A stretch of 28,110 bases of DNA from a virus. The DNA lies in the IMG/VR virus record IMGVR_UViG_3300040806_000201, positions 1 through 28,110 of that record; one strand, written 5' to 3'. Position 1 is the first letter of the stretch. Each line of letters starts with the position of its first letter. This document shows positions 22,410 to 28,110 of the stretch, one piece after another. Position numbers and translations under genes: made by a program. The notes under the pieces are model-generated. The model was given only the letters and a program-made list of their open reading frames with translations. It searched no databases and had not been told where the DNA came from.

Positions 22410-22440
22410 TATTTATACATGAAATGACTTTATTTGTCAA
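22410..22440 (-). promoter_or_regulatory. Combined sigma70-type and late promoter for the tmRNA
   Basis: TTGACA (22435-22440), 17 bases, TATAAA (22412-22417) on the minus strand. The same -10 bases are the start of a perfect late box TATAAATA (22410-22417). Transcription would begin near 22405, just ahead of the acceptor piece. The -35 contains the TGA stop of the small upstream ORF. Confidence 0.88.
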
Positions 22441-22601
22441 GCACTAATTACCCAAAAAGTAACATGACTGCTATTCCATTCACATTTATGTGTGATGTAT
22501 TGATTCTTAACTTTATGGGCACATTTCTCTACATGATCACGAGGATTAGTAAAGGGGCCGAATACAATTACAGTAAAGTCACCATCTTGTATCTTATTCA
22601 A
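22437..22601 (-). CDS. 54-residue protein with TTG start or readthrough extension
   Basis: The open frame reads (M)NKIQDGDFTVIVFGPFT, then NPRDHVEKCAHKVKNQYITH and ends KCEWNSSHVTFWVISA. Composition and alternating hydrophobic strands look like a genuine small folded protein with two cysteines. The only start near its beginning is TTG at 22601, with AAAGAG eight bases upstream. It is in the same frame as the preceding gene, separated only by TAA CCG, so readthrough would append it to that protein. Its TGA stop lies in the tmRNA promoter -35 box. No family is recognised. Confidence 0.6.
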   Translation of the reverse strand: MNKIQDGDFTVIVFGPFTNPRDHVEKCAHKVKNQYITHKCEWNSSHVTFWVISA

Positions 22602-22604
22602 CGG

Positions 22605-22964
22605 TTAGCTCTTTCCACCCAATAACAATTCTCTGATTTGTTGATCATCTACTTGAGCATCAAAATTATCACCAAGAGCAGTTACACATGCCCAGCTGTC
22701 TACTACAGATACTTCAATCAAAAGAAATTGACCCGTTTTAGGGTTCAAGAAATATATGATTGGAATAGTGAAGTCTACCATATTTTGTGTTCGTGAATTG
22801 CTCAGGCCAAAAAACATTGCCTTCAGTTCACTCGGATCAATATAAGCCTGATAAATTGATTGTATATTACCACACTGTACTGGTTTTTCTTGCCATGTTG
22901 GGCTCTCTTGAGCCTGCACAGTAAAACTAAAAAACATTCCCATTGCGATTAATAGGTTTTTCAT
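22605..22964 (-). CDS. Small secreted protein
   Basis: 119 residues. MKNLLIAMGMFFSFTVQA is a signal peptide cleaved before QESP. The mature part has PVQCGNIQSIYQAYIDPSEL, a beta segment PIIYFLNPKTGQFLLIEVSV and VVDSWACVTALGDNF, giving two cysteines for a likely disulfide. The start has AGGAAC upstream and overlaps the nuclease stop (ATGA). Similar periplasmic proteins occur in marine T4-like phages in my recollection; the function is unknown. The end is followed in frame by a further 54-codon open frame after TAA. Confidence 0.78.
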   Translation of the reverse strand: MKNLLIAMGMFFSFTVQAQESPTWQEKPVQCGNIQSIYQAYIDPSELKAMFFGLSNSRTQNMVDFTIPIIYFLNPKTGQFLLIEVSVVDSWACVTALGDNFDAQVDDQQIRELLLGGKS

Positions 22965-23620
22965 CTTTGCTGTTCCTTATAGATAGCAATCGTTTCTATA
23001 CAATCGTGTATATGATTGTCTCTCTTTTCTACGAATACCTGTGGTTCTTCTTCGTCTACTGCTATAAGAATGACGATTTGGTCTATAGGTATTCCAGTAC
23101 GCTCTTCGTACATTACACAATATGCAGATGCTTGTTGAAAGTAATTAGAGATCCACTCTTTTTTCTTTAACTTGCGAGAGGTTTTGAAGTCTATTACCGA
23201 CAGACGACCATCAAACTCTGCGATACAGTCTACTCTTCCAGCAACGCCAAGATAGTCTGAATACAAGGTCGCTTCTTGAGTATGTATATTATTTATGCGT
23301 TCATCCAGAATTGGCTTCAAAGTGCCAAACATTTCTTTATCAACTGGCATTGTTTTGTTAGTAATATATTCTTTGTTGTTTAGATAGTCTTCACACATTT
23401 GGTGTACGTTGGTACCCCGTCTAGCCGCTTTTGTTGATATCTTATTCGCTTCTTCTGCGCCCACACGTTTACGCCACTCCATGATTGCTTTCTTGGAGAG
23501 AATTGATAGTACTGTTGTGATAGATGGATATTTAACACCAGTAGGCGTCACATAGTAACGCCCACCGTTTATATTTTCTGTCCTGATCTCAGGAATATTC
23601 ACATTTACATGATTAAACAT
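22961..23620 (-). CDS. PD-(D/E)XK exonuclease (RecB/Cas4-like family)
   Basis: 219 residues. The catalytic core is visible at residues 125-147: GVAGRVDCIAEFDGRLSVID followed by FKTSRK, giving Asp131, Asp144 and Lys146. The upstream RRGTNVHQMCEDYL holds the histidine typical of this nuclease group, and the downstream QASAYCVMYEERTG matches the conserved Q...YA motif. No Cas4-type iron-sulfur cysteine cluster is apparent. Probable roles are host DNA degradation or recombination. It has a weak ribosome site and is coupled to the downstream secreted gene. Confidence 0.85.
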   Translation of the reverse strand: MFNHVNVNIPEIRTENINGGRYYVTPTGVKYPSITTVLSILSKKAIMEWRKRVGAEEANKISTKAARRGTNVHQMCEDYLNNKEYITNKTMPVDKEMFGTLKPILDERINNIHTQEATLYSDYLGVAGRVDCIAEFDGRLSVIDFKTSRKLKKKEWISNYFQQASAYCVMYEERTGIPIDQIVILIAVDEEEPQVFVEKRDNHIHDCIETIAIYKEQQR

Positions 23621-23652
23621 AATTTATCTTTTTAGTTTTTACTTAGGCTCTA

Positions 23653-24246
23653 TTAGCGTTTTAATAAGTCTTCAATAAACTCATTCATTTCATACTTACC
23701 ATTCTCCATATCAGCCTTAAGTTCTTTGATTGTTTCTTGCTGTTCTTTGATTGCCTCAATAAGTAGAGGTACAATTTTTTCATATGAGACTGTAATATAA
23801 TCTAGATTCTTATCCAAATGCTCTGGAGCATCATTGATAGGTGCAGGTGATACAACTTCAGGAAGAACTGATTGAACTTCCTGGGCGCTTACACCAACTT
23901 GCATTTTATCATTTTCGTATCCGAGTTCTTTGGCTTTATCATTTTCAGTGAACAAGTATCCATTTAGACTCATAATTTTGTCTAGTGCGTTTGGTATAGT
24001 ACCGTGAAAATCTTTTAATCTTTCGTCTGAAAAGAACGCAGTGATATTGTTGGTTGCACGAATTTCACCAGCAGTTCCAGAGGCGGCAGTACCAACACCA
24101 AGTGAGTTTACCTGTGCATTAGAATCTGTGGTAACTACAGCCGCATCATTTTGAAATGTGGTGACTGTTGTTGCGTCCATTCCTGTGATATTGGTTAGCT
24201 CTCTTGAATTATTGATGACATCGGTGCCAGCAATTTTGATAGCCAT
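23653..24246 (-). CDS. Short tail fibre protein with S74 chaperone domain
   Basis: 197 residues from the ATG at 24246, with AGGAGA upstream. The N-terminal ~65 residues are a short fibre-like section (Thr/Ala/Gly-rich, AQVNSLGVGTAASGTAGEIR). The rest is a peptidase S74 intramolecular chaperone domain: FFSDERLKD with Ser73 and Lys78 as the expected autocleavage dyad, YLFTENDKAKELGY, GVSAQEVQSVLPEVV and YEKIVPLLIEAIKEQQETIK. These domains trimerise fibres and then cleave themselves off. The protein is very short for an S74 fibre. It lies downstream of the adhesin genes and has its own late promoter. Confidence 0.9.
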   Translation of the reverse strand: MAIKIAGTDVINNSRELTNITGMDATTVTTFQNDAAVVTTDSNAQVNSLGVGTAASGTAGEIRATNNITAFFSDERLKDFHGTIPNALDKIMSLNGYLFTENDKAKELGYENDKMQVGVSAQEVQSVLPEVVSPAPINDAPEHLDKNLDYITVSYEKIVPLLIEAIKEQQETIKELKADMENGKYEMNEFIEDLLKR

Positions 24247-24285
24247 CGTCACTCTCCTTCTTCATTGACATTATTATTTATGATT

Positions 24286-24293
24286 TATTTATA
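24286..24293 (-). promoter_or_regulatory. Late promoter TATAAATA for the S74 fibre gene
   Basis: A perfect late box on the minus strand in a 105-bp intergenic gap, 40 bases before the ATG at 24246. A near match (CATAAATA) lies about ten bases downstream of it. Confidence 0.82.
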
Positions 24294-24351
24294 ATGCATG
24301 AATTTCATTCTATACCATTTGTATCATTTAGCATATAAGGTTTTGTTAGGC

Positions 24352-24714
24352 TTATGTTTTAGGATTGTCCGCTTTAATCTGGTTGACCTTCGCCACCCAC
24401 GCATCCAGCCCGTTTTCTGTAATGTACTCAATCTGGCTTTCAAGCGTTCCGTAGGCCGCTGCCCGATTCTGAATGTACTCAGGACGAGTATCGACATACT
24501 CTTCTGCTGGCTTCTCTGCCGCCGTTCGTGTTGCACCGGCAGATAAGAAAGATGGAGCTGTTCCACTAAGAAGGTGTGGAGGTGTCATACGATAAACGAG
24601 GTCATCAAGGTCTTCTGCCGTCATGTCCTCGGTCAGTGGGATAAATGTCCATGAATTATCAGGGAACACGATTTTAGCTAATCCGTCGTTAATTTCTGGG
24701 ATACTATATTCCAT
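24352..24714 (-). CDS. Putative tail fibre assembly/chaperone protein
   Basis: 120 residues. The N-terminus (YSIPEINDGLAKIVFPDNSW, TFIPLTEDMTAEDLDDLVYR) is acidic. The C-terminus (AYGTLESQIEYITENGLDAW, VAKVNQIKADNPK) has the AYG..ESQIEYITENG...IK...PK pattern found in proteins placed next to fibre and adhesin genes in marine phages and in tail-fibre assembly proteins. AAGGAGG precedes the ATG and the start overlaps the adhesin stop (TAATG), so the two should be made together. A chaperone role for the adhesin is inferred from this coupling. Confidence 0.65.
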   Translation of the reverse strand: MEYSIPEINDGLAKIVFPDNSWTFIPLTEDMTAEDLDDLVYRMTPPHLLSGTAPSFLSAGATRTAAEKPAEEYVDTRPEYIQNRAAAYGTLESQIEYITENGLDAWVAKVNQIKADNPKT

Positions 24715-25934
24715 TATGCTGTGCCTCCTTGCACTGTGCCATTATTTGTAAAAGTTATATTGCTGATGCCGCGGACATACTTACCGGCGGCGCCACCACC
24801 AGAGCCGCTAGACCCACCAGAGCCGCCGGAACCGCTTGTATGGTTGCCATTGCCTCCCGAGTTACCAGTTGCGCCACCATTTCCTGTTGAACCAGATGCA
24901 CCGTAGCCTCCACCGGAACCACCTGTTCCTCCAGTGCCACCAGTGCCGCCAGAACCAGCATTTGTGCCTCCACTGGATCCGCCGGAGCCACCACTGCCAG
25001 ATGAACCAGATGCGGAAGATTGACCATACCCTTGACCTTGTCCGCCAGCACCACCCGAACCGCCAGAACCGCCAGCGCCACCGTTGTAGTATGTGTAAGT
25101 GGTTACTGATTGTTGACGGCGGCGGAGGGAATGTATATAAACATTTAATTGGCCGTTCCAAACAATTCCGTAAGACGAATTTTTCTCATAGTCATACCCG
25201 CCATGTGAGATTGAATTGCCCGAACTGGACGACATACTTTGGTTCGACCCCCAATACCAACTGTAATACCATTGTCCTTCAAAATTATAGCGTTGCATTC
25301 CTATATAGCCCGGGCCGTAATAATTCGATTGCCATCCCGTCCAAGAACCGGGTGCGCTAGTAGATGTTTGACCTTGTCCACCAGTACCGCCAGTGCCTCC
25401 AGCGCCTCCAGCGCCGCCACCACCACCTCCGGCTCGTATCGTGCCGTTGTTGATGAGAGTGCAAGAGACATCGGCTTGAAACGCATCACCGCCAGCGCCG
25501 CCATTTGCGGCTCCACCAGCGCCGGACAATGTGCCGTTGTTGGTGATGGTTAGGCCACCAGATAGACCGCTATCTATCTGCAACGCCTCTTGTGATGTGC
25601 TGGTTGCACCTAGTTCAACACCGCTATCAATGACAATTTCTTTAGGATAATCCACAGCATAGTCGTCGCCAAAAACGGCAGACGCATCTTGGTTCGTTGC
25701 TCCGCTGCTATAGGTTTTGCGAAAGCCTTTTGCTTGTGAATAGAAATCAGCAAAATCTATTGCACCGCTTGATGGAATATTGGCCGCAAGATTAACGGCA
25801 TTGTTATTGACAGCTTTTGCCTTAATATTACTGCCGCCTCGATACAAGTCGCCGAGTGATATGGCAGATGAACCCCCTACGAACTCAGTCCGAAAGTCGG
25901 CAAGGCTCACTGCGCCTGATGATACAATAGCCAT
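24714..25934 (-). CDS. Glycine-rich receptor-binding tail fibre adhesin
   Basis: 406 residues. The N-terminal ~75 residues (SSGAVSLADFRTEFVGGSSA, SSGAIDFADFYSQAKGFRKT) carry two copies of an SSGA(V/I)..ADF motif used by marine phages at fibre attachment ends. After a beta section (TITNNGTLSGAGGAANGGAG) come long polyglycine stretches (about 137-200 and 285-390, such as GGAGGTGGTGGQGQ and GSGGTGGTGGTGGSGGGYG). These flank an aromatic, presumably exposed segment (YNFEGQWYYSWYWGSNQSM). Polyglycine sandwich folds are known from the T2/S16 gp38 adhesins that contact host receptors. The same role is inferred here. It is coupled to the next gene. Confidence 0.8.
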   Translation of the reverse strand: MAIVSSGAVSLADFRTEFVGGSSAISLGDLYRGGSNIKAKAVNNNAVNLAANIPSSGAIDFADFYSQAKGFRKTYSSGATNQDASAVFGDDYAVDYPKEIVIDSGVELGATSTSQEALQIDSGLSGGLTITNNGTLSGAGGAANGGAGGDAFQADVSCTLINNGTIRAGGGGGGAGGAGGTGGTGGQGQTSTSAPGSWTGWQSNYYGPGYIGMQRYNFEGQWYYSWYWGSNQSMSSSSGNSISHGGYDYEKNSSYGIVWNGQLNVYIHSLRRRQQSVTTYTYYNGGAGGSGGSGGAGGQGQGYGQSSASGSSGSGGSGGSSGGTNAGSGGTGGTGGTGGSGGGYGASGSTGNGGATGNSGGNGNHTSGSGGSGGSSGSGGGAAGKYVRGISNITFTNNGTVQGGTA

Positions 25935-26068
25935 TAGATTGATCCATATACTGTTAAATTTGATACGCTGAATACCGAATTCCTTGATCGGTCACCAATG
26001 TCCACAGTTACAGCGACTATTTTCTGTGAATTTTTAATAACATAGATTGCATCCATTTCAATTGACAT
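25934..26068 (-). CDS. Small protein of the fibre operon
   Basis: 44 residues: MSIEMDAIYVIKNSQKIVAV, then TVDIGDRSRNSVFSVSNLTV and YGSI. GGAG lies seven bases before the ATG at 26068. The stop overlaps the adhesin start (TAATG). It is the first gene after the late promoter at 26141, so it may lead the fibre operon. It looks like a short beta-rich protein. Role unknown. Confidence 0.72.
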   Translation of the reverse strand: MSIEMDAIYVIKNSQKIVAVTVDIGDRSRNSVFSVSNLTVYGSI

Positions 26069-26116
26069 GGCTACTCTCCATTTTTACTTAATGTGGTTTC
26101 GTTGTTCGATTATAGT

Positions 26117-26156
26117 TCATTGATTATAAATTGATACTTTTATTTATAATCAATGA
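26117..26156. repeat. Perfect 15-bp inverted repeat holding a late promoter
   Basis: TCATTGATTATAAAT and its exact reverse complement are separated by ten bases. The right arm overlaps the phoH stop codon. It can fold in either strand and may end or insulate phoH transcription. Confidence 0.85.
26141..26148 (-). promoter_or_regulatory. Late promoter TATAAATA for the fibre operon
   Basis: A perfect late box on the minus strand, about 75 bases before the 44-residue ORF and just after the phoH stop. Confidence 0.8.
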
Positions 26157-26905
26157 AATCCCAATTCCAACTTATTAATGATATATTCTTTAACCAATTC
26201 ACTTCGTACAATATCTTCTTGGTGAAATTCAACAAAATCAAACGATTTCATATTCTGAATGATCTTCATAAAGTCAAGAATACCTTTACGCTCATCTTCC
26301 CATCTAAAATCAGACTGTCTGAAATCACCACAGAATATAACACGGCAGTTATCGCCCAATCTAGTAATCACTGAATCTAGTTCGTGATACGTCATGTTCT
26401 GACATTCATCAACTATAACGATACTATCGTTGAATGTTATGCCTCTGACAAATGAAGTAGTTGTAAACTGTACTTGCCCTCTTGCTTTCAAATACTCATA
26501 TGCATCACCACGATTAAATAACTCATTGAAGATGGCATAGTATGGTGCTTCATACACCTTTGTTTTATCTTTTTGGGAACCTGGAAGAAACCCCATGTCT
26601 CTGGTTGGAACGACACTGCGTACAATTTGTAGCGTTTCTTTCTCATCATACTTGTCTATGATATCTCTGATTGCAAGATAAGATGAAATGAATGTTTTGC
26701 CGGTGCCTGCTACGCCGTGACACATTATATTCTGGCCGCTTAGATACGAGTCAAACACTTTTTGCTGTGTGTCTGTTATAGCCTCAATGTCGTTTAGTCG
26801 TAGGCTATTTTGTCCTCGTTGCTTTGATTTATTAAGTCTCTTTTGTTGCCTTTTAGAAAGTGGATAAATATTTTCGTCATATGCAATGTTTAGACTGTCG
26901 GGCAT
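26150..26905 (-). CDS. phoH: PhoH-like P-loop ATPase
   Basis: 251 residues, the usual length of phage PhoH. Walker A at about 64-71 (GVAGTGKT), Walker B in SIVIVDECQN, and the PhoH hallmarks RSVVPTRDMGFLPGSQKDK and FVRGITFNDS are present, as is CGDFRQSDF. The fold is the RecA-like core of superfamily 1 helicases. The cellular phoH is phosphate-regulated, but its role in phages is unsettled; RNA metabolism has been proposed. GGAG lies six bases before the ATG. It is widespread in marine T4-like phages. Confidence 0.93.
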   Translation of the reverse strand: MPDSLNIAYDENIYPLSKRQQKRLNKSKQRGQNSLRLNDIEAITDTQQKVFDSYLSGQNIMCHGVAGTGKTFISSYLAIRDIIDKYDEKETLQIVRSVVPTRDMGFLPGSQKDKTKVYEAPYYAIFNELFNRGDAYEYLKARGQVQFTTTSFVRGITFNDSIVIVDECQNMTYHELDSVITRLGDNCRVIFCGDFRQSDFRWEDERKGILDFMKIIQNMKSFDFVEFHQEDIVRSELVKEYIINKLELGFH

Positions 26906-26931
26906 GTGCGCTCCATAGAGATATGTTAGGG

Positions 26932-27243
26932 TTAAAGATCCATTGTATACTTCCCCTTTTTAACACCATGTTTTTCAAGCACAGCCGAAGTCTTGGCGGC
27001 CCGTATACCACGGCCACCCTGCTTGTCTGCGAGAGTAGAGTTGGGATGTGCTTCTGCGATGCGGGAAAGGTTTTCTTTCCAACCATCATCGTTCTTAATA
27101 CCTGATCCAGATACCATGTTCATCCGAGTGATGAGTTGTTTAATGTGCGGGTTCTCGGTCAGATACGTCACACGTTCACTCATTGTCATAATTTCGGTGA
27201 ACTCTTCACCAGTTTCACTATTCATAAAATCATATGTTGGCAT
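26932..27243 (-). CDS. Conserved T4-like phage protein resembling a cysteine-less FmdB domain
   Basis: 103 residues. The start MPTYDFMNSETGEEFTEIMT, followed by MSERVTYL, KQLITRMNM and VSGSGIK, parallels the FmdB zinc-ribbon pattern MPTYEY.C..C...F....+..R.I....GFKGSG, but all zinc cysteines are missing. A second half, NLSRIAEAHPNSTLADKQGG and EKHGVKKG, is phage-specific. AGGAG precedes the ATG and a late promoter lies 25 bases upstream. I recall similar proteins next to phoH in marine T4-like phages. Function unknown. Confidence 0.75.
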   Translation of the reverse strand: MPTYDFMNSETGEEFTEIMTMSERVTYLTENPHIKQLITRMNMVSGSGIKNDDGWKENLSRIAEAHPNSTLADKQGGRGIRAAKTSAVLEKHGVKKGKYTMDL

Positions 27244-27267
27244 TATATTCTCCTGACCAATTACAGT

Positions 27268-27275
27268 TATTTATA
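27268..27275 (-). promoter_or_regulatory. Late promoter TATAAATA
   Basis: A perfect late box on the minus strand, overlapping the stop of the gene at 27271 and flanked by a 7-bp inverted repeat (TTACAGT and ACTGTAA, 27261-27281). It serves the ORF starting at 27243. Confidence 0.78.
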
Positions 27276-27822
27276 CTGTAATGGTGTTGTACCAGTCTGG
27301 GACTGAACGATCTGTCCATTTAGCCATGCGTTCTTTGTACTGAACATAGTAGTCACGATACGCTTGAATAGGATCGCTATGCTTAACATCATCGGGCATT
27401 GCTAGATCATCAAAAGAAAAGGTAAATGGTTTATCTGGAATGTTTTGTGGTGGGTTCTTTAGATAATCATATCTCTCAAAACATTTGTGAATCTTACGAT
27501 AGCGATGTGTATACTCACCAAGCAGTTCTATCCACAGATTAAATAGCCACTCGTAGTTGCCCACTGACTTACGCAACCACTTGTTAGATGGATGATTCAC
27601 ATGAGATGCTTTCATCAAACCATTCTCCATGATCTGATCATCCATACGCCATCGTTTGATGCGTCTGTTATTTGCAGTGCGATCATAGTATTCTTCACCA
27701 TCAAGAACACGATGCGCTGTTGATAGAAGTTGAGCATACTCAACAATCATCTTAACACAATGTTTATCATTGTGCATCTGCGCCGCTGTTCGGGCATCTT
27801 CATGCAAATAAAATATATTCAT
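27271..27822 (-). CDS. Conserved marine phage protein, unknown function
   Basis: 183 residues, soluble. The N-terminal MNIFYLHEDARTAAQMHNDK, HCVKMIVEYAQLLSTAHRVL segment is strongly conserved in marine phages in my recollection and puts histidine and cysteine close together (DKHCVKM, STAHRV). A later HVNHPSNKWLRKSVGNYEWL and LIGEYTHRY-like stretch (LLGEYTHRYRKIHKC) adds more histidines. This could be a metal or catalytic site, but no named family is recognised. GAGG lies nine bases before the ATG at 27822, overlapping the upstream stop region. Confidence 0.78.
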   Translation of the reverse strand: MNIFYLHEDARTAAQMHNDKHCVKMIVEYAQLLSTAHRVLDGEEYYDRTANNRRIKRWRMDDQIMENGLMKASHVNHPSNKWLRKSVGNYEWLFNLWIELLGEYTHRYRKIHKCFERYDYLKNPPQNIPDKPFTFSFDDLAMPDDVKHSDPIQAYRDYYVQYKERMAKWTDRSVPDWYNTITV

Positions 27823-27828
27823 TGTTCA

Positions 27829-28053
27829 TTACCTCATCACCAGAATCACCTGTCCATCACCAGAATCATCAGGCAGAGTAATTGCTCTTATTGAAGAGTT
27901 ATCAAGGTAGTCACCATTTTCCCACCACTGGCGAGTAAAGATTTCTTCCCAGTATGAGCCATCTTCTCGCCTGACTGTGCGGCGATATTCCTCATGCCTA
28001 AGATCATGTGGGCTGTTTTCAATACCATCTTTGAACGGTCCTTCAGCAATCAT
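27829..28053 (-). CDS. Small hypothetical protein
   Basis: 74 residues with GGAGG eight bases before the ATG at 28053. It is charged and aromatic (NSPHDLRHEEYRRTVRREDG, YWEEIFTRQWWENGDYLDN) with a beta-like end (ITLPDDSGDGQVILVMR). Soluble, no motif recognised. It lies between two conserved small genes of the same strand and is probably cotranscribed with them. Confidence 0.72.
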   Translation of the reverse strand: MIAEGPFKDGIENSPHDLRHEEYRRTVRREDGSYWEEIFTRQWWENGDYLDNSSIRAITLPDDSGDGQVILVMR

Positions 28054-28054
28054 T

Positions 28055-28110
28055 TTACCAGTCCTCCATCATTGCTTCATATGCACCAATGACAGCACCA
28101 GCAAAGAATA
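28055..28110 (-). CDS. C-terminal end of a gene running in from the right
   Basis: The last 17 codons read FFAGAVIGAYEAMMEDW before TAA at 28055. The ribosome site of the next gene lies within them, so the two are coupled. Only the tail is visible, and no function can be assigned. Confidence 0.6.
   Translation of the reverse strand, partial: FFAGAVIGAYEAMMEDW

Noticed and set aside
24755-25516. Repetitive DNA and long ORFs on both strands in the adhesin gene, considered as a repeat array
   Set aside because: The repetition is glycine codon runs of the adhesin; there are no regular spacers as in a CRISPR array, and the other frames are shadows.

Overview
The window is part of the genome of a marine T4-like myovirus. 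The evidence is a set of T4-type baseplate and tail genes (gp6, gp25, gp5, a gp27-like hub, gp53, gp48, gp4, gp26), the T4 replication/late-transcription block gp33-gp59-gp32, PhoH, and many short AT-rich late-promoter boxes (TATAAATA) in front of genes. Base composition is AT-rich. The host is probably a marine alphaproteobacterium, perhaps SAR11-like. The best clue is a phage-encoded permuted (two-piece) tmRNA whose tag, ANDNIAPEMRLAA, has the alphaproteobacterial AANDN style. Host assignment is inference.

Layout. 1-8424 (minus) is a baseplate block: a partial structural protein, gp6, gp25, a small histone-H1-like gene, a terminator, gp5 without its lysozyme domain, two overlapping small ORFs, a P-loop kinase-like protein, the gp27-like hub, gp53 and gp48. 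8437-13428 (plus) holds gp4, a tentative gp2-like protein, a tail-tube-fold protein, gp26, a gp51-like ORF that appears to be joined to gp26 by -1 frameshifting, an EF-hand membrane protein and a repeat-built tape measure. From 13430 everything is on the minus strand: gp32, a coiled-coil ORF, gp59, gp33, a GMP reductase (guaC), a SleB-type cell-wall hydrolase and small membrane proteins. 18099-21442 is a six-gene operon in which five products have signal peptides and the sixth has an N-terminal membrane anchor. 21621-22440 holds a membrane protein and the tmRNA gene. 22437-23620 holds small periplasmic genes and a PD-(D/E)XK nuclease. 23653-26068 is a receptor-binding module (an S74-domain fibre, a putative fibre chaperone and a polyglycine-rich adhesin). 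26150-28110 holds PhoH and conserved small phage genes.

Regulation is unusually legible. Six minus-strand promoters have a perfect TTGACA box and exactly 17 bp to a TATAAT-like box (gp32, the coiled-coil ORF, gp33, sleB, a small ORF and the tmRNA). The -35 box of two contains the stop codon of the upstream gene, and a third lies directly after a stop. At least five intergenic or gene-end TATAAATA late promoters serve structural and secreted genes. Two promoters combine the host-type and late-type boxes.

The most notable observations are the permuted phage tmRNA, the gp26/gp51 slippery site, the secreted-protein operon with pilin-like and PapD-like members, an 83-bp overlap that encodes two hydrophobic targeting segments in different frames, and the phage GMP reductase.
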